Part shown: positions 1 through 9,224 of the stretch, in pieces | Position numbering within the stretch: the stretch's first letter is position 1 | Layout: each line of letters begins with the position of its first letter | NCBI GenBank assembly: GCA_963762525.1 | Contig: CAVXKT010000011.1 | Location: forward strand, 992,001 to 1,056,000 | Length of the DNA stretch: 64,000 bases | Direction: 5' to 3' | DNA from: DATFDN01 sp963762525 | Lineage (GTDB): Bacteria > Pseudomonadota > Alphaproteobacteria > Acetobacterales > Acetobacteraceae | Notes under the pieces: model-generated | Told to the model about the DNA's origin: nothing | Database searches by the model: none | The model's input: the letters and a program-made list of their open reading frames with translations, nothing else | Translations under genes and position numbers: made by a program

Positions 1-51
1 GGCGATCATCAGGAGCCCGATGATGAAGGGAAGAATGTGGGTCACGCGCAT
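1..51 (-). CDS. N-terminal stub of a gene running off the left edge
   Basis: Reading leftward from the ATG at 49-51, the first 17 codons are open to the window edge. They encode a hydrophobic start (MRVTHILPFIIGLLMIA) that looks like a signal peptide or first membrane helix. Nothing more of the protein is visible, so no function can be given. It is divergent from the mechanosensitive channel gene that starts at 117, leaving about 65 bases between the two starts. Confidence 0.4.
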   Translation of the reverse strand, partial: MRVTHILPFIIGLLMIA

Positions 52-116
52 CACATGGTTCTGACCGGACTTCTCTACACCGGTTACGCCGCGCCGTCTG
101 CCGCGGGCGCCCGATC

Positions 117-2540
117 GTGATCCGCGCGACCTTTCCCGATGCTGCGGCGGCTCTCCTTGTCCTGGTCGCGCTGGGCGGCACGCCGGCGCGCGCCGCGACG
201 GTCGCAGCATCGGCCGCGCCGCCGCCGATCAGCGCCGCCGAGGCCCACCGGGCGCTCGAAGTGCTGAACAATCCGGCCGAGCGCGCCAAGGTGATCGGCA
301 CGTTGGAGGCCATCGCTCGCGCCGAGCCGGCGCCGCCCGCCGCCACCCCTTCCACGAGCGCGGCCCCGGCGCCCGGCGGCCGCCAAACCCGCGGCGCCGG
401 CCCCGGCGGCGGCGGTGCAGCTTGACCCGGACAGTCTGGGCGCGGCGGTGGTGACCGGCGCCTCCGGGTTCCTTTCCGCCCTGTGGACGCGCACCGTGAC
501 GGCCGCGCGAGCTATCCAGAGTCTGCCCCTGCTGTGGGGCTGGCTCGTGGTCATGGCCACCAATCCGCTGGCGCACGCGATCCTGCAAGCAGCCGTTTGG
601 CGGGTCGCCGTCGCCGTTCGCCGCCGGCTTGGCGGCCGAGTGGGCGGTGCACCGGCTGCTGCGCCGTCCGGTCGCGGTGCTGGAGCGGCGGGCGCCGCCG
701 GGCGCCGTCGAGCCGCCGCCGCCGGGGCTGGCCGTCGAGGACGAACCGGCCGAGCCGGAGGGGGAGGTCGAGGCGGAGGCCGCGGCCGAGGCGGGGGAGA
801 CCGAGGAGTTGCCGCGCCGCCGTCGCGGCGCCGCGATGCTGACCTTGTTGCGCCGGCTGCCGTTGGTGTTCGCTCGCTTCCTGCTGCAGCTGCTGCCGGT
901 GATCGCCTTCGCCGTCGCCGGCAATATCGTCGCCGCCGGCGATTTCGGCGGCACCGAGCAGACGCGGATGGTGGTACTGGCGATGGTGGATGCCTATGCC
1001 ATCGCGGCCGCCGTAATGTCGTTCGCGCGCATGATGCTATCGCCGCAAGGGCGGCGGCTGCGGTTGCTGCGCCTCTCCGACGCCACCGCCTTTTGGGCGA
1101 TGCGCTGGCTGCGCCTGCTGGTCGTCGTCACCGTGTTCGGCAACGCCATCGCCGAAGTCGGGCTGGCGCTCGGCATGTCGGTCCGCAGCATCCGACGGCC
1201 TGCTGAAGATCGTCGGCTTGTTCAACCATGTGGTGCTCGGCATCATGGTGATCGAAAAGCGCCGGGCGGTGGCGAACCGGCTGCGCGCGCCGGCCGGCGC
1301 CACCGGGACGGTGGCGCGGTTGCGCAACGCATTCGCTCCTGTCTGGCACCGGATCGCCTTGTTCTTCCTGGTAGCGATCTGGATCGCCTGGGCGATCGAA
1401 ATTCCCAACGGCTTCGCCGTGATCCTGCGCGTCTTCATCACCGTCGCGGGCGTCATGGCGCTGGCCCGGATCGCGCTGATCGTGCTGTTGGGCTTGCTGG
1501 AACGCGTCGGACGGGTGAACCCCGAGCTGGCGGCGCGCTATCCGGGTTTGGAGGGCCGGCTTACCTTCTACCACCCGTTCGTCGGCGCCACCGCGCGCAC
1601 CGTGGTCTATGCCGGCGCCGTCATTCTGATTCTGGAGTTGTGGGGGATTCCGCTGTTCTCCTGGTTCGCCTCCAGCCTGCTCGGCCGCCAGCTCGCCGGC
1701 GGTTTCGGCACCCTGGTGCTCACGCTGCTGCTCATGATCGCGGTGTGGGAGGTGGTGAACAGCGCGCTGCAAGCCCATATCGCGCGGCTCACGCGCGAGC
1801 AGCATCCGGGCCGATCGGCGCGGCTGCGCACGCTGCTGCCGTTGCTGCGCACCGCCCTGCTGGTGACGCTGGTGGTGATCGCGGGGCTCACCGTGCTGTC
1901 GGAGATCGGCATCAACATCGGCCCGCTGCTCGCCGGTGCCGGGATCATCGGCGTGGCGATCGGCTTCGGCTCGCAAAAGCTGGTCCAGGATCTGATCACC
2001 GGCATTTTCCTGCTGCTGGAAAACGCCATGCAGGTGGGCGACTGGGTCACGGTCTCGGGCCTATCGGGCACGGTGGAGAATCTGTCGGTGCGCACCATCC
2101 GCCTGCGCGCCACCGACGGCTCGGTGCACATCATCCCGTTCAGCGCCGTGACCTCCGTCACCAACACCAATCGCGGCATCGGCAATGCCGCGGTCAGCGT
2201 CACCATCGGTTTCGACCAGGACACCGACAAGGCAAGCGCGCTGTTGCAGGCGATCGCCATCGAGATGCGCGCCGAACCCGAGTTCGCCGATCGCATGCTG
2301 TCTGACCTGCAACTTTGGGGGGTGGACAAGCTGGATGGCGCCGGCGCCACCATCACCGGCCAAATCGTCTGCATCGACACCGGGCGCTGGCCGGTGCAGC
2401 GGGAGTTCAACCGGCGCCTGAAGAAGCGGTTTCAGGAGGCGGGCGTGGAAATCTACAACCCGGCGCGGACGGTGGTGGTGCCGATGGTCCAGGCAGCGCC
2501 ATCGCCGATGATCGAGGCGCATGCCGGAGCCGGCGAATGA
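117..2540 (+). pseudogene. MscS-family mechanosensitive channel, three frameshifts
   Basis: This is a large MscS-type channel of about 800 residues. It has a signal peptide, an Ala/Pro-rich linker, several membrane helices and a C-terminal MscS beta domain. The last 440 residues (1218-2540) are in one frame and contain the pore helix and the VGDWV-type beta-domain start. Three single-base shifts, near 377, 610-625 and 1187, each move the frame by +1 in G/C runs. Reading across them restores a continuous protein (for example a run of Ala-Lys-Pro-Ala at 378-410). The net frame is therefore conserved. Either three insertion-type sequencing errors or a decaying gene would explain this. The product would release solutes on osmotic downshock from the inner membrane. 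The stop overlaps the next start by ATGA. Confidence 0.8.
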
Positions 2541-3271
2541 GCGACGATCGGCTGCGCCCCATGGCGGAGGCGATCGCGGGTGAGGGTTTCGCCTTCGTGC
2601 ACGGCGCGGACATGCGCGCCGCCTTGGCGCAATCGGGCTCGCTCGCCGACTGGGACGCCTTCGCCGCGAGCTGGGACGATCTCGGGCTCGACACCTACAT
2701 GGCCGATGGCGGCCGCTACCGGAAGCGCCGCCATGCGGTGTACGCCGTCGGCCCCGAGGGCATCGGCCGCAAGCCGCACCAGCCGCACTATCAGAGCCGC
2801 GACTACAACAAGCTGAATGGCGGTATCGCGCGCTGGTTCGACCCGGTGCTGGCGGAGATCGGCGCCGGGCCGACCATGACCACGATTCTCGCCACCTGCC
2901 GCGCGCTGTTCGAGCGGCTTCCCGCCTCGCCGCCGCGCTCGGCGCCGCCGCGCTGGCATGTGGAGGTGCACCAGTTCCGCATCGAGGCGCGCGCCGAAGC
3001 GAGCGGGCGACCGACGCCGGAGGGCCGCCATCAGGACGGGGTCGATGACGTGCTGGTGCTGCTGGTCGGGCGCCGCAACATCCGCGAAGGCGTGACCGAC
3101 GTCACCGACCTCACCGGCCGCGGGCTCGGCAGCTTCACCCTGACCGAGCCGTTCGATGCGGCGCTGGTGGACGACAACCGGGTGATGCACGGCGTCACCC
3201 CGGTGGCGCCGATCGACCCGGCCTCGCCCGGCTACCGCGACGTGCTGGTGGTGACGTTCCGGCGCGAGTAG
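2537..3271 (+). CDS. 2OG-Fe(II) dioxygenase family protein (PF10014-like)
   Basis: The 244-residue protein matches the 2OG-Fe dioxygenase family that includes amino-acid hydroxylases such as L-isoleucine dioxygenase. The iron triad is visible: H165 and D167 in the RHQDG motif and H218 in RVMHG. R234 or a nearby Arg is the likely 2-oxoglutarate anchor. The start is chosen at the ATG that overlaps the channel gene stop (ATGA), which implies translational coupling to it. The substrate cannot be read from the sequence. Family members hydroxylate free amino acids in the cytoplasm, so that is the likeliest role. No damage is seen in the frame. Confidence 0.75.
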   Translation: MSDDRLRPMAEAIAGEGFAFVHGADMRAALAQSGSLADWDAFAASWDDLGLDTYMADGGRYRKRRHAVYAVGPEGIGRKPHQPHYQSRDYNKLNGGIARWFDPVLAEIGAGPTMTTILATCRALFERLPASPPRSAPPRWHVEVHQFRIEARAEASGRPTPEGRHQDGVDDVLVLLVGRRNIREGVTDVTDLTGRGLGSFTLTEPFDAALVDDNRVMHGVTPVAPIDPASPGYRDVLVVTFRRE

Positions 3272-3299
3272 GCGCGACTGCCGGCTCAATTCGTTGATA

Positions 3300-3794
3300 C
3301 TATGAGCGGTCCCGGGGGTCGGCAATATCCAGTCTGGCGAGCAACTCGACTATCATCGGTTGCCGCGCCATCAACTCGTCCAGCGCGAAGGGGCATGCGT
3401 CGGGTAAGGGGGGAGGAGTAATACCGATGTCCTCCGCTGCTGCGCGCGCCCGGCCGGCCGCCCTGTCGTAGAGGCCGTTCAAGTCGATCCGCTGCCGCAT
3501 GGAGGGGGTAAACCGGCGCTGCGCGTCATGCAGAAACGCCCTGATCTCGTCGCGCCAGTGCTCGCCCGCCCGGCTCTCCGGAAGGACGCGCAACTTGAGC
3601 AGGTGCGCCAATGCCTGTTCCAGCAGGCTTTGGCAGGCGCGCAACTCGGACAGCCCCACGTCCTGCACCTCCTCGATCACGTTAAGCCAGTCCACCGCCG
3701 CGTTCAGGCGCTCGCCAGCCGCGAGCCGCCGCAGCAAACTCGCTTGCTGCTCGGCCCAGGCGAGGGCGTCGTGCTCATAGAGACCATCGGGCAT
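3300..3794 (-). CDS. DUF29 family protein
   Basis: The 164-residue protein begins with the typical DUF29 opening: YEHD near the N-terminus, then a W-AEQQ-LLR helix, then a DWLNVIEEV segment. This is followed by the conserved GEHWRDEIRAFL helix. DUF29 proteins are small, all-helical, cytoplasmic and of unknown function. They are frequent in Acetobacteraceae and cyanobacteria, often near transposons. It is convergent with the dioxygenase gene. A second, broken DUF29 gene lies at 42448-42680. Confidence 0.75.
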   Translation of the reverse strand: MPDGLYEHDALAWAEQQASLLRRLAAGERLNAAVDWLNVIEEVQDVGLSELRACQSLLEQALAHLLKLRVLPESRAGEHWRDEIRAFLHDAQRRFTPSMRQRIDLNGLYDRAAGRARAAAEDIGITPPPLPDACPFALDELMARQPMIVELLARLDIADPRDRS

Positions 3795-3910
3795 GGCAGC
3801 TCCTGCTCAGCGCTCCGGACCGGCTGCATCCTGCGCACAGTCGCCGACTTTGGCGATCTCCATATCTCATATGGTACCCGGTCCGGATTACTCCGGATCA
3901 TGAGCCCAAC

Positions 3911-3981
3911 CGCGCCCGGGCCGCCGCCAGCTCCGCCTCGTCATGATAGCCGATCAGAATGCCCGAGCGAAGCTGCTGGCC
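3911..3981 (-). repeat. Duplicated 3' fragment of the sulfatase gene
   Basis: These 71 bases match 4533-4603, the last coding segment of the intact sulfatase gene, at all but about five positions and in the same orientation. No other part of a sulfatase is present here. The stretch from 3795 to 4114 holds nothing else recognisable. It looks like the scar of a second sulfatase copy or of a partial tandem duplication, now cut by the VOC gene region. Confidence 0.75.
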
Positions 3982-4114
3982 GCGGGGCCTCCCGGCGCGT
4001 CGATTCTACGAACGCCGGGGGTGCGGGATGCCGCCAAGCGGTCGGTTCCGCCATTGCGCTGGCAAGAGAAGAAGCTATCTGGAGAACGCGCCAACTGGCG
4101 ACGGGAGGCATCAC

Positions 4115-4492
4115 ATGGCGATCACGTTGAACCACACGATCGTGCCGGCGCACGACAAAAGATCTGCCGCGCAATTCTTCGCGCGGCTGTTCGATCTTGA
4201 AGTCGATGACGGTGGCCACTTCGCCGCCGTGCAGGTCAACGACACGCTGACGCTCGACTTCGCAAACCAGGATCAATTCGAATCGCACCACTACGCTTTC
4301 CATGTGAGCGACGCGGAGTTCGACGCGATCTTCGCGCGGGTGAAGGCGGCGAACCTCGCCTACAGCGCTGATCCGTTTCGGCGTGAAATGGGCGAGATCA
4401 ATCATTGGAACGGCGGACGCGGCGTGTATTTTCCTGATTCCGACGGCCATCTTTGGGAGTTGCTGACGCGCACCCGAGCCGATAGCCCCTGA
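4115..4492 (+). CDS. VOC (glyoxalase/bleomycin-resistance fold) protein
   Basis: The 125-residue protein has the single-domain vicinal-oxygen-chelate layout: an N-terminal NHTIVPAHD strand, a SAAQFFARLF helix and a C-terminal GVYFPDSDGHLWELLT motif carrying the metal Glu. The ATG at 4115 is preferred over upstream starts because GGGAGG lies 6-12 bases before it and the fold begins there. Members include dioxygenases, isomerases and resistance proteins, so the substrate is open. It lies between the sulfatase scar and the convergent intact sulfatase gene. Confidence 0.75.
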   Translation: MAITLNHTIVPAHDKRSAAQFFARLFDLEVDDGGHFAAVQVNDTLTLDFANQDQFESHHYAFHVSDAEFDAIFARVKAANLAYSADPFRREMGEINHWNGGRGVYFPDSDGHLWELLTRTRADSP

Positions 4493-4516
4493 CACCGGGG
4501 TGCGTCCGCCGGGTGA

Positions 4517-6121
4517 CTACCTCGGCGGCAGCCGCGCCCGGGCCGCCGCCAGCTCCGCTTCATCGCGGTAGCCGATCAGAATGCCCGAGCGAAGCTGCTG
4601 GCCGTGCGCATAAGCCTCGATGCGCGCGTCCGGCATGGTGATGCGATTATGGTCGCGCAGCGCCCATTCCAGCAGCGCCTCCCGCAGCCGCGCGCTTTCG
4701 GACGCGAACGCCGAGTCGCCGCCGAGGTCGCGGAACTCCGCGGGATCGGTCGCGAGGTCGTAGAGCATCGGCCGGAAGCCCGGAGCGTGGATGAGTTTCC
4801 ACCTTCCGTCGAAGACCATGAACAACCGGCATTCGCCCGGCGCTCGGCCCAGCGCCGTCCGCACCGGCTGCATCGCGTAGTCGTATTCCGAGACCACGAA
4901 CCGCGGTCGCCACGCCTCGCCGCGCAGCAACGGAAGCAGCGAGGCGCCTTCCAGCACGTGCGGCTTGGGCTTGGCGCCGACGCGGTCGAGGAAAGTCGGC
5001 ACCAGGTCGATCGCCTCCACCAGTGCATCCGATGACGTGCCGCGCGCGCCCTCGGCTTCCGGCGACGGGTCGGCGACGATCAGCGGAATGCGGACCGCGC
5101 ACTCGTGGAACAAATCCTTCTCGCCGAGCCAATGGTCGCCCAGGTAGTCGCCGTGATCGGAGGTGAACACCACCATGGTGCTTTTCTCCAGCCCGCGCAT
5201 GCGAAGCGCGGCGAACAGAATGCCCAGTTGGTCGTCGATCTGGCGGATCAGGCCCATATAGGCGGGCATCACGCGCGCCCGCACCTCGTCGCGGGAGAAG
5301 TTGCGTGAGACGCGCAGATCCATGAACGCGCGGTAGATCGGATGCGGATCAAGCCGCTCCTGCTCGGACCGCTGTACGGCCAGCGCGTCGGCGGCGGTGT
5401 ACATCGCGTGATACGGCGCCGGCGCGATATAGGGCCAGTGCGGCTTGATGTAGGAGAGGTGCAGACACCAGCTTCTTCCGTCGCGCGCGGCGTCGTCGAG
5501 AAAGTCGATGGCGCGGTTTGTCATGTACGCGGTCTCGGAGTGCTCGGCGGGCACCCGGGCCGGCTTGTCGGCATGCGCGAGCAGCCACCCGTTGTGCAGC
5601 CCCGGCTCGGCGTCGGCCGAGTTGGCCCAGTGTTCCCACGGATTCGGCGCCTCGAACCCCCGGGCGCGCAGATAGGCGTCGTAGGCGGGACGCGGATAGC
5701 CGTCGGGGTGCAGCCCGTCGTCGCGCTCGAACGGCTCGAACCCGCACTCGGCGAGCGGGACGCCGACCGCCCCGGCGGGGTCGATGCCGAGCCGCGCCAT
5801 GCCCTCGGCATCGGCGCGCATATGCGTCTTGCCGACCAGGGCGGTGCGAACGCCGAGCTCGCGCAGGTGATCGCCGAGCGTCGGCTCGCCCACCCGCAGC
5901 GGATAGCCGTTCCAGTTCGATCCGTGCGAGCGCATGTAGCGCCCGGTATAGAAGCTCATGCGCGACGGGCCGCAGACCGGCGACTGCACGTAAGCGCGGG
6001 TGAACCGCACCCCGCGCGCCGCCAAACCATCGATATTCGGCGTGTGAAGGTGCGGATGGCCGTAGCAGGACAGGTGATCGGCGCGCAGCTGGTCGCACAT
6101 GATGAACAGAATGTTGGTCAT
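4517..6121 (-). CDS. Sulfatase / arylsulfatase-type hydrolase
   Basis: This 534-residue alkaline-phosphatase-superfamily enzyme hydrolyses sulfate (or phosphonate) esters. The C-x-P-S-R signature (CGPSR, Cys50) marks the cysteine converted to formylglycine. Metal ligands are visible in MCDQ near residue 9 and in SDHGDYLGDH near residue 325. The start is the ATG at 6121, where NILFIMCDQ begins the fold. A longer reading would only add residues antisense to the upstream gene. No signal peptide is seen, so it is probably cytoplasmic. It overlaps the stop of the AraC gene by ATGA, implying one transcript and regulation by that protein. A formylglycine-generating enzyme is not in the window. Confidence 0.85.
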   Translation of the reverse strand: MTNILFIMCDQLRADHLSCYGHPHLHTPNIDGLAARGVRFTRAYVQSPVCGPSRMSFYTGRYMRSHGSNWNGYPLRVGEPTLGDHLRELGVRTALVGKTHMRADAEGMARLGIDPAGAVGVPLAECGFEPFERDDGLHPDGYPRPAYDAYLRARGFEAPNPWEHWANSADAEPGLHNGWLLAHADKPARVPAEHSETAYMTNRAIDFLDDAARDGRSWCLHLSYIKPHWPYIAPAPYHAMYTAADALAVQRSEQERLDPHPIYRAFMDLRVSRNFSRDEVRARVMPAYMGLIRQIDDQLGILFAALRMRGLEKSTMVVFTSDHGDYLGDHWLGEKDLFHECAVRIPLIVADPSPEAEGARGTSSDALVEAIDLVPTFLDRVGAKPKPHVLEGASLLPLLRGEAWRPRFVVSEYDYAMQPVRTALGRAPGECRLFMVFDGRWKLIHAPGFRPMLYDLATDPAEFRDLGGDSAFASESARLREALLEWALRDHNRITMPDARIEAYAHGQQLRSGILIGYRDEAELAAARARLPPR

Positions 6122-6933
6122 GATGGCAATCGGGCGCGCAATCTTCCCGGCGTGACCCCGAATGCCGCCCGCAAGGCTGCGCCAAAGGCGGGGGTACTGG
6201 CGTAGCCCACGCGCAGCGCGACGCGGGCGGGCGAGAGGCCGGATGCAAGCAGCGCGAGCGCCTCGGTCAGCCGCAACTGACGTCGCCACTGCTGAAAGCT
6301 CAGGCCGGTTTCCCGACGAAACAGCCGCGCCAGGGTGCGAACCGAGGCGCCGGCCTCGCGCGCGAGCGCTTCGAGGCCGCGCGGGTCGGCGGGATCGTCG
6401 CGCAGGACGGCGGCGATGCGGGCCAATCGCGGGTCGCGCGGCGCCGGCAGCGACAGTTTCAGGCTCGGCGCGCGGGCGATCTCCTCCACCGCCAACGCGG
6501 CGAGATGGCGTCCCCGCTCGGTCGGGTCCGGCGCCAAGGGCTCGGCGCAGGCGGCGAGAATCAGCTCGCGCAGCAAGCCCGAGACGGCGATGACGGCGAC
6601 CCCGGCGGGTGCGGTGCGGGCGGCGTCGGCGCGCAGGAACAGCGCCCGCATCGCCACCCTGCCGTCCATCCGCACCGCGTGCGCCATGTCGGCCGGCACG
6701 AATAGCCCCAGGCTGGGCGGCACCGTGAAACTGGCCTGCTCGGTCGTCACCCGGAGCACTCCGGACAGCGTGTAGAGCAGTTGCGCGCGCCCATGGGCGT
6801 GTCGGTCGGTGTAAAACCCCGCCTCGTAATCCCGGGCATAGCCCACGATCGGACGCGGCGCCCGCTCATGGGCCAGCGTGCGTGCGTTCGCCGAAAGGCT
6901 TTGGCCGATACGCGACATGATCTGGCCGGACAT
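6118..6933 (-). CDS. AraC-family transcriptional regulator
   Basis: The 271-residue protein has an N-terminal cupin-like sensing domain (roughly residues 30-120, with a HAHGRAQLLY metal/effector motif) and two helix-turn-helix units in the C-terminal 80 residues. The second carries ALRVGYASTPAFGAALR, typical of AraC members. Its stop overlaps the sulfatase start, so it probably controls that gene and perhaps the divergent MFS transporter at 6992. A plausible ligand is the sulfate ester or its released alcohol, but this is inferred from position only. Confidence 0.85.
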   Translation of the reverse strand: MSGQIMSRIGQSLSANARTLAHERAPRPIVGYARDYEAGFYTDRHAHGRAQLLYTLSGVLRVTTEQASFTVPPSLGLFVPADMAHAVRMDGRVAMRALFLRADAARTAPAGVAVIAVSGLLRELILAACAEPLAPDPTERGRHLAALAVEEIARAPSLKLSLPAPRDPRLARIAAVLRDDPADPRGLEALAREAGASVRTLARLFRRETGLSFQQWRRQLRLTEALALLASGLSPARVALRVGYASTPAFGAALRAAFGVTPGRLRARLPS

Positions 6934-6991
6934 CGTGGTTTGGACAGACTATCTTGACCAGGCGACGACGAGAAGTGACGGAGACGCATTC

Positions 6992-8209
6992 ATGCCCGAG
7001 CAAGCCCGCCGGCAGGTCGTGTTCATCAATGCCGCGCACGCGCTCACGCACTACTCGCTGCTGATCCTGCCGACCGCCGTCCTGGTGATGGCGCGGCCGG
7101 GCGGGCCGTTCGGGGCCGGATACGGCGCCATCCTGGCGCTGGCGACGGGCGGCTTCGTGCTCTACGGCGTGGCCTCCCTGCCGCAAGGCTGGCTGGCGGC
7201 GCGGCTCGGGCGCAAGGCGTTGCTGGCGGCGTTCTTCATCGGCACCGGGCTCTCCCTGATCGCCGCCGGGCTGGTCGGCTCGCCCCTCGCATTGGCGCTC
7301 GCGCTGTCGGCCGCGGGGCTGTTCGCCGCCATCTACCACCCGATCGGCACCGCCATGCTGGTGGACGCTGCCGGCGCCAAGCCGGGTCGCGCCATCGGGC
7401 TCAATGGCGTGTTCGGCAATCTGGGCGTGGCCCTCGCCCCGGTTCTGACCGGGCTGCTAGCCAATTGGGCGGGCTGGCGATGGGCGTTTGCCGCGCCCGG
7501 CCTCGTTTGCGTCGGCGTCGGGCTGCTCTGGCTTCGCGAACGTGCGGTCGAACCCGTGAGCCATGCCGCGCGCGCCGCCTTCCCGCCGATCCCGCCGGTT
7601 CTGGTGCGTCGCGCGGTGATCGTGCTGATGCTGATCGCCGCCGTCTCCGGCCTGGTGTTCAATGCGTTCACGCTGCTGTTGCCGAAACTGATGGAGGATC
7701 GGCTCGCCGACAATCCGAGGCTGCTGCCGCTGGTTGGCGCGGCGGCATTCGCGGTGACGCTCTGCGGCGCGCTCACCCAGATCACGGTCGGGCACATGAT
7801 CGACCGCACGACCTTGAAGCGCGTGTTCTTGCCGATGGCGGTGGTGCTGGCGCCCGGGCTGCTCGCGCTCGCCCGCTTGCACGGCTGGGCGAGCCTGCCG
7901 GCCGCCGGCGCGGTCGCCGCCGTGTTGTTCGGCCAAGTGACCGTGAACGAGACGATGACCGCGCGCTATATCTCGCCCGACCTGCGGGCGCGCATCTACT
8001 CGGTGCGCTTCTTCGTGGGCTTCCTCGGCGCCGCGCTCGCCGCCCCGATGGTGGGACTGCTGCAAGCGCGCACCGGCAACCTGGAGCTGGTGATGCAGGT
8101 TCTGGCGGCGTTCGCGCTGGTGACGCTGGGTTGCGCGCTGTTCTTCCCCGACCGCAAGGAGGAGCTGCGCCCGGAGCTGTGGGCACGGGCTGCGGTGGCG
8201 GCAGAATGA
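6992..8209 (+). CDS. MFS transporter
   Basis: The 405-residue inner-membrane protein has about 12 hydrophobic helices and an MFS-like loop after helix 2 (ARLGRKALLAA), plus IDRTTLKR in the second half. It begins HALTHYSLLILP, reminiscent of the fosmidomycin-resistance / uptake branch of the MFS. The ATG at 6992 is chosen because the first helix starts a few residues later and GGAG precedes it. It is divergent from the AraC-sulfatase pair, so transport of the sulfatase substrate or product is a reasonable guess. Confidence 0.8.
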   Translation: MPEQARRQVVFINAAHALTHYSLLILPTAVLVMARPGGPFGAGYGAILALATGGFVLYGVASLPQGWLAARLGRKALLAAFFIGTGLSLIAAGLVGSPLALALALSAAGLFAAIYHPIGTAMLVDAAGAKPGRAIGLNGVFGNLGVALAPVLTGLLANWAGWRWAFAAPGLVCVGVGLLWLRERAVEPVSHAARAAFPPIPPVLVRRAVIVLMLIAAVSGLVFNAFTLLLPKLMEDRLADNPRLLPLVGAAAFAVTLCGALTQITVGHMIDRTTLKRVFLPMAVVLAPGLLALARLHGWASLPAAGAVAAVLFGQVTVNETMTARYISPDLRARIYSVRFFVGFLGAALAAPMVGLLQARTGNLELVMQVLAAFALVTLGCALFFPDRKEELRPELWARAAVAAE

Positions 8210-8360
8210 CTTAACGACCTTTTCACGCCTTCTATCCCGCCGCGAGACGCCCTAAAGTCGCGGCATGACCACCGATGACGCCAAGCTTGGCGCGAGCCGC
8301 TCCGCCGAGCCGGATCAAGGGCGGGTCGGGGTGGTTCGGAAAGCCGGGTGAGGGCCCCGA

Positions 8361-9224
8361 ATGGACCTCCTCGGCAACGCCATCGTCTCCGGCTTGCTGC
8401 TCGGCGGCTTCTACGCCGCCGTCACCATCGGCATCTCCATCAGCTTCGGAATGCTCGACATCGTCAACATCGCGCATCCGGCCTTCATCGTCCTCGGCTC
8501 GTATGGTGCTTTCGTCCTCAACGACCGGCTGGGGATCGACCCCATCCTCGCCAGCTTGATCCTGGCCCCGGCCTTCTATGTTCTCGGCGCCGCCATTTAT
8601 CAGCTCTACTACGTCGCCTTCGAGCGGCGCGGCCAGGAGAGCCTGCGCGGTCTCGCCTTCTTCTTCGGGCTGCTGTTCATCACCGAGGTCGGCCTGATCC
8701 TCGTCTTCGGCGTCGATTACCGGCTGGTGCAGGCCGCCTATATCGGCCCCGCACTCCATGCCGGCGTGATCGAGCTGCCGCTGCGCCTGCTCGTTCCCTG
8801 CCTGGTCTCGCTCGGCCTGATCCTGCTGCTGCAGGTCTTTCTGTCGCGCAGCTTCATCGGCCGCGCCATCCAGGCGGTGGCGCAGGACGCGGCGGCGCTT
8901 CGCCTGATGGCCGCCGACCCGGTGCGCATCAAGCGCATCGCTTTCGCCATCTCCATCGCCACCACCTCCGTCGCCGGCGCCATCCTGATCGTCATTCAGC
9001 CGGTCGAACCCTCGGTCGCCAGCGACTACATCGGCCGGGTCTTCGCCATTTGCGTCCTCGGCGGCCTCGGCAGCTTTCCCGGCACGGTGGCGGCGGCGAT
9101 GGCGCTCGGCGTGGTCGAGAACCTGACCGCCACGTTCTACGGACCCTCCTGGGCGCCGGCTGTCGCCTTCGGCTTTCTGCTCGGCGCGCTGGCCATCCGC
9201 CCGGCCGGGCTGTTCGGGCGCTGA
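8361..9224 (+). CDS. livH: Branched-chain-type ABC transporter permease LivH
   Basis: The 287-residue membrane protein matches LivH-type permeases. It has about eight helices, opens with GGFYAAVTIG and contains the MLDIVNIAHPAF motif characteristic of the family. It would form half of the inner-membrane channel for amino acids, urea or short amides. livM follows directly with no gap, then livG, a peptidase gene and livF. No periplasmic binding-protein gene (livK) is found before or after, and 8210-8360 holds no convincing gene. Confidence 0.85.
   Translation: MDLLGNAIVSGLLLGGFYAAVTIGISISFGMLDIVNIAHPAFIVLGSYGAFVLNDRLGIDPILASLILAPAFYVLGAAIYQLYYVAFERRGQESLRGLAFFFGLLFITEVGLILVFGVDYRLVQAAYIGPALHAGVIELPLRLLVPCLVSLGLILLLQVFLSRSFIGRAIQAVAQDAAALRLMAADPVRIKRIAFAISIATTSVAGAILIVIQPVEPSVASDYIGRVFAICVLGGLGSFPGTVAAAMALGVVENLTATFYGPSWAPAVAFGFLLGALAIRPAGLFGR

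Noticed and set aside
117..2540. Programmed frameshifting in the MscS gene
   Set aside because: The three shifts lie in unrelated GC runs without slippery heptamers or downstream structures. Indel errors or decay explain them better.
8265..8351. A 28-codon frame before livH as a gene or livK remnant
   Set aside because: No convincing ribosome site and no resemblance to a binding protein. Probably chance.
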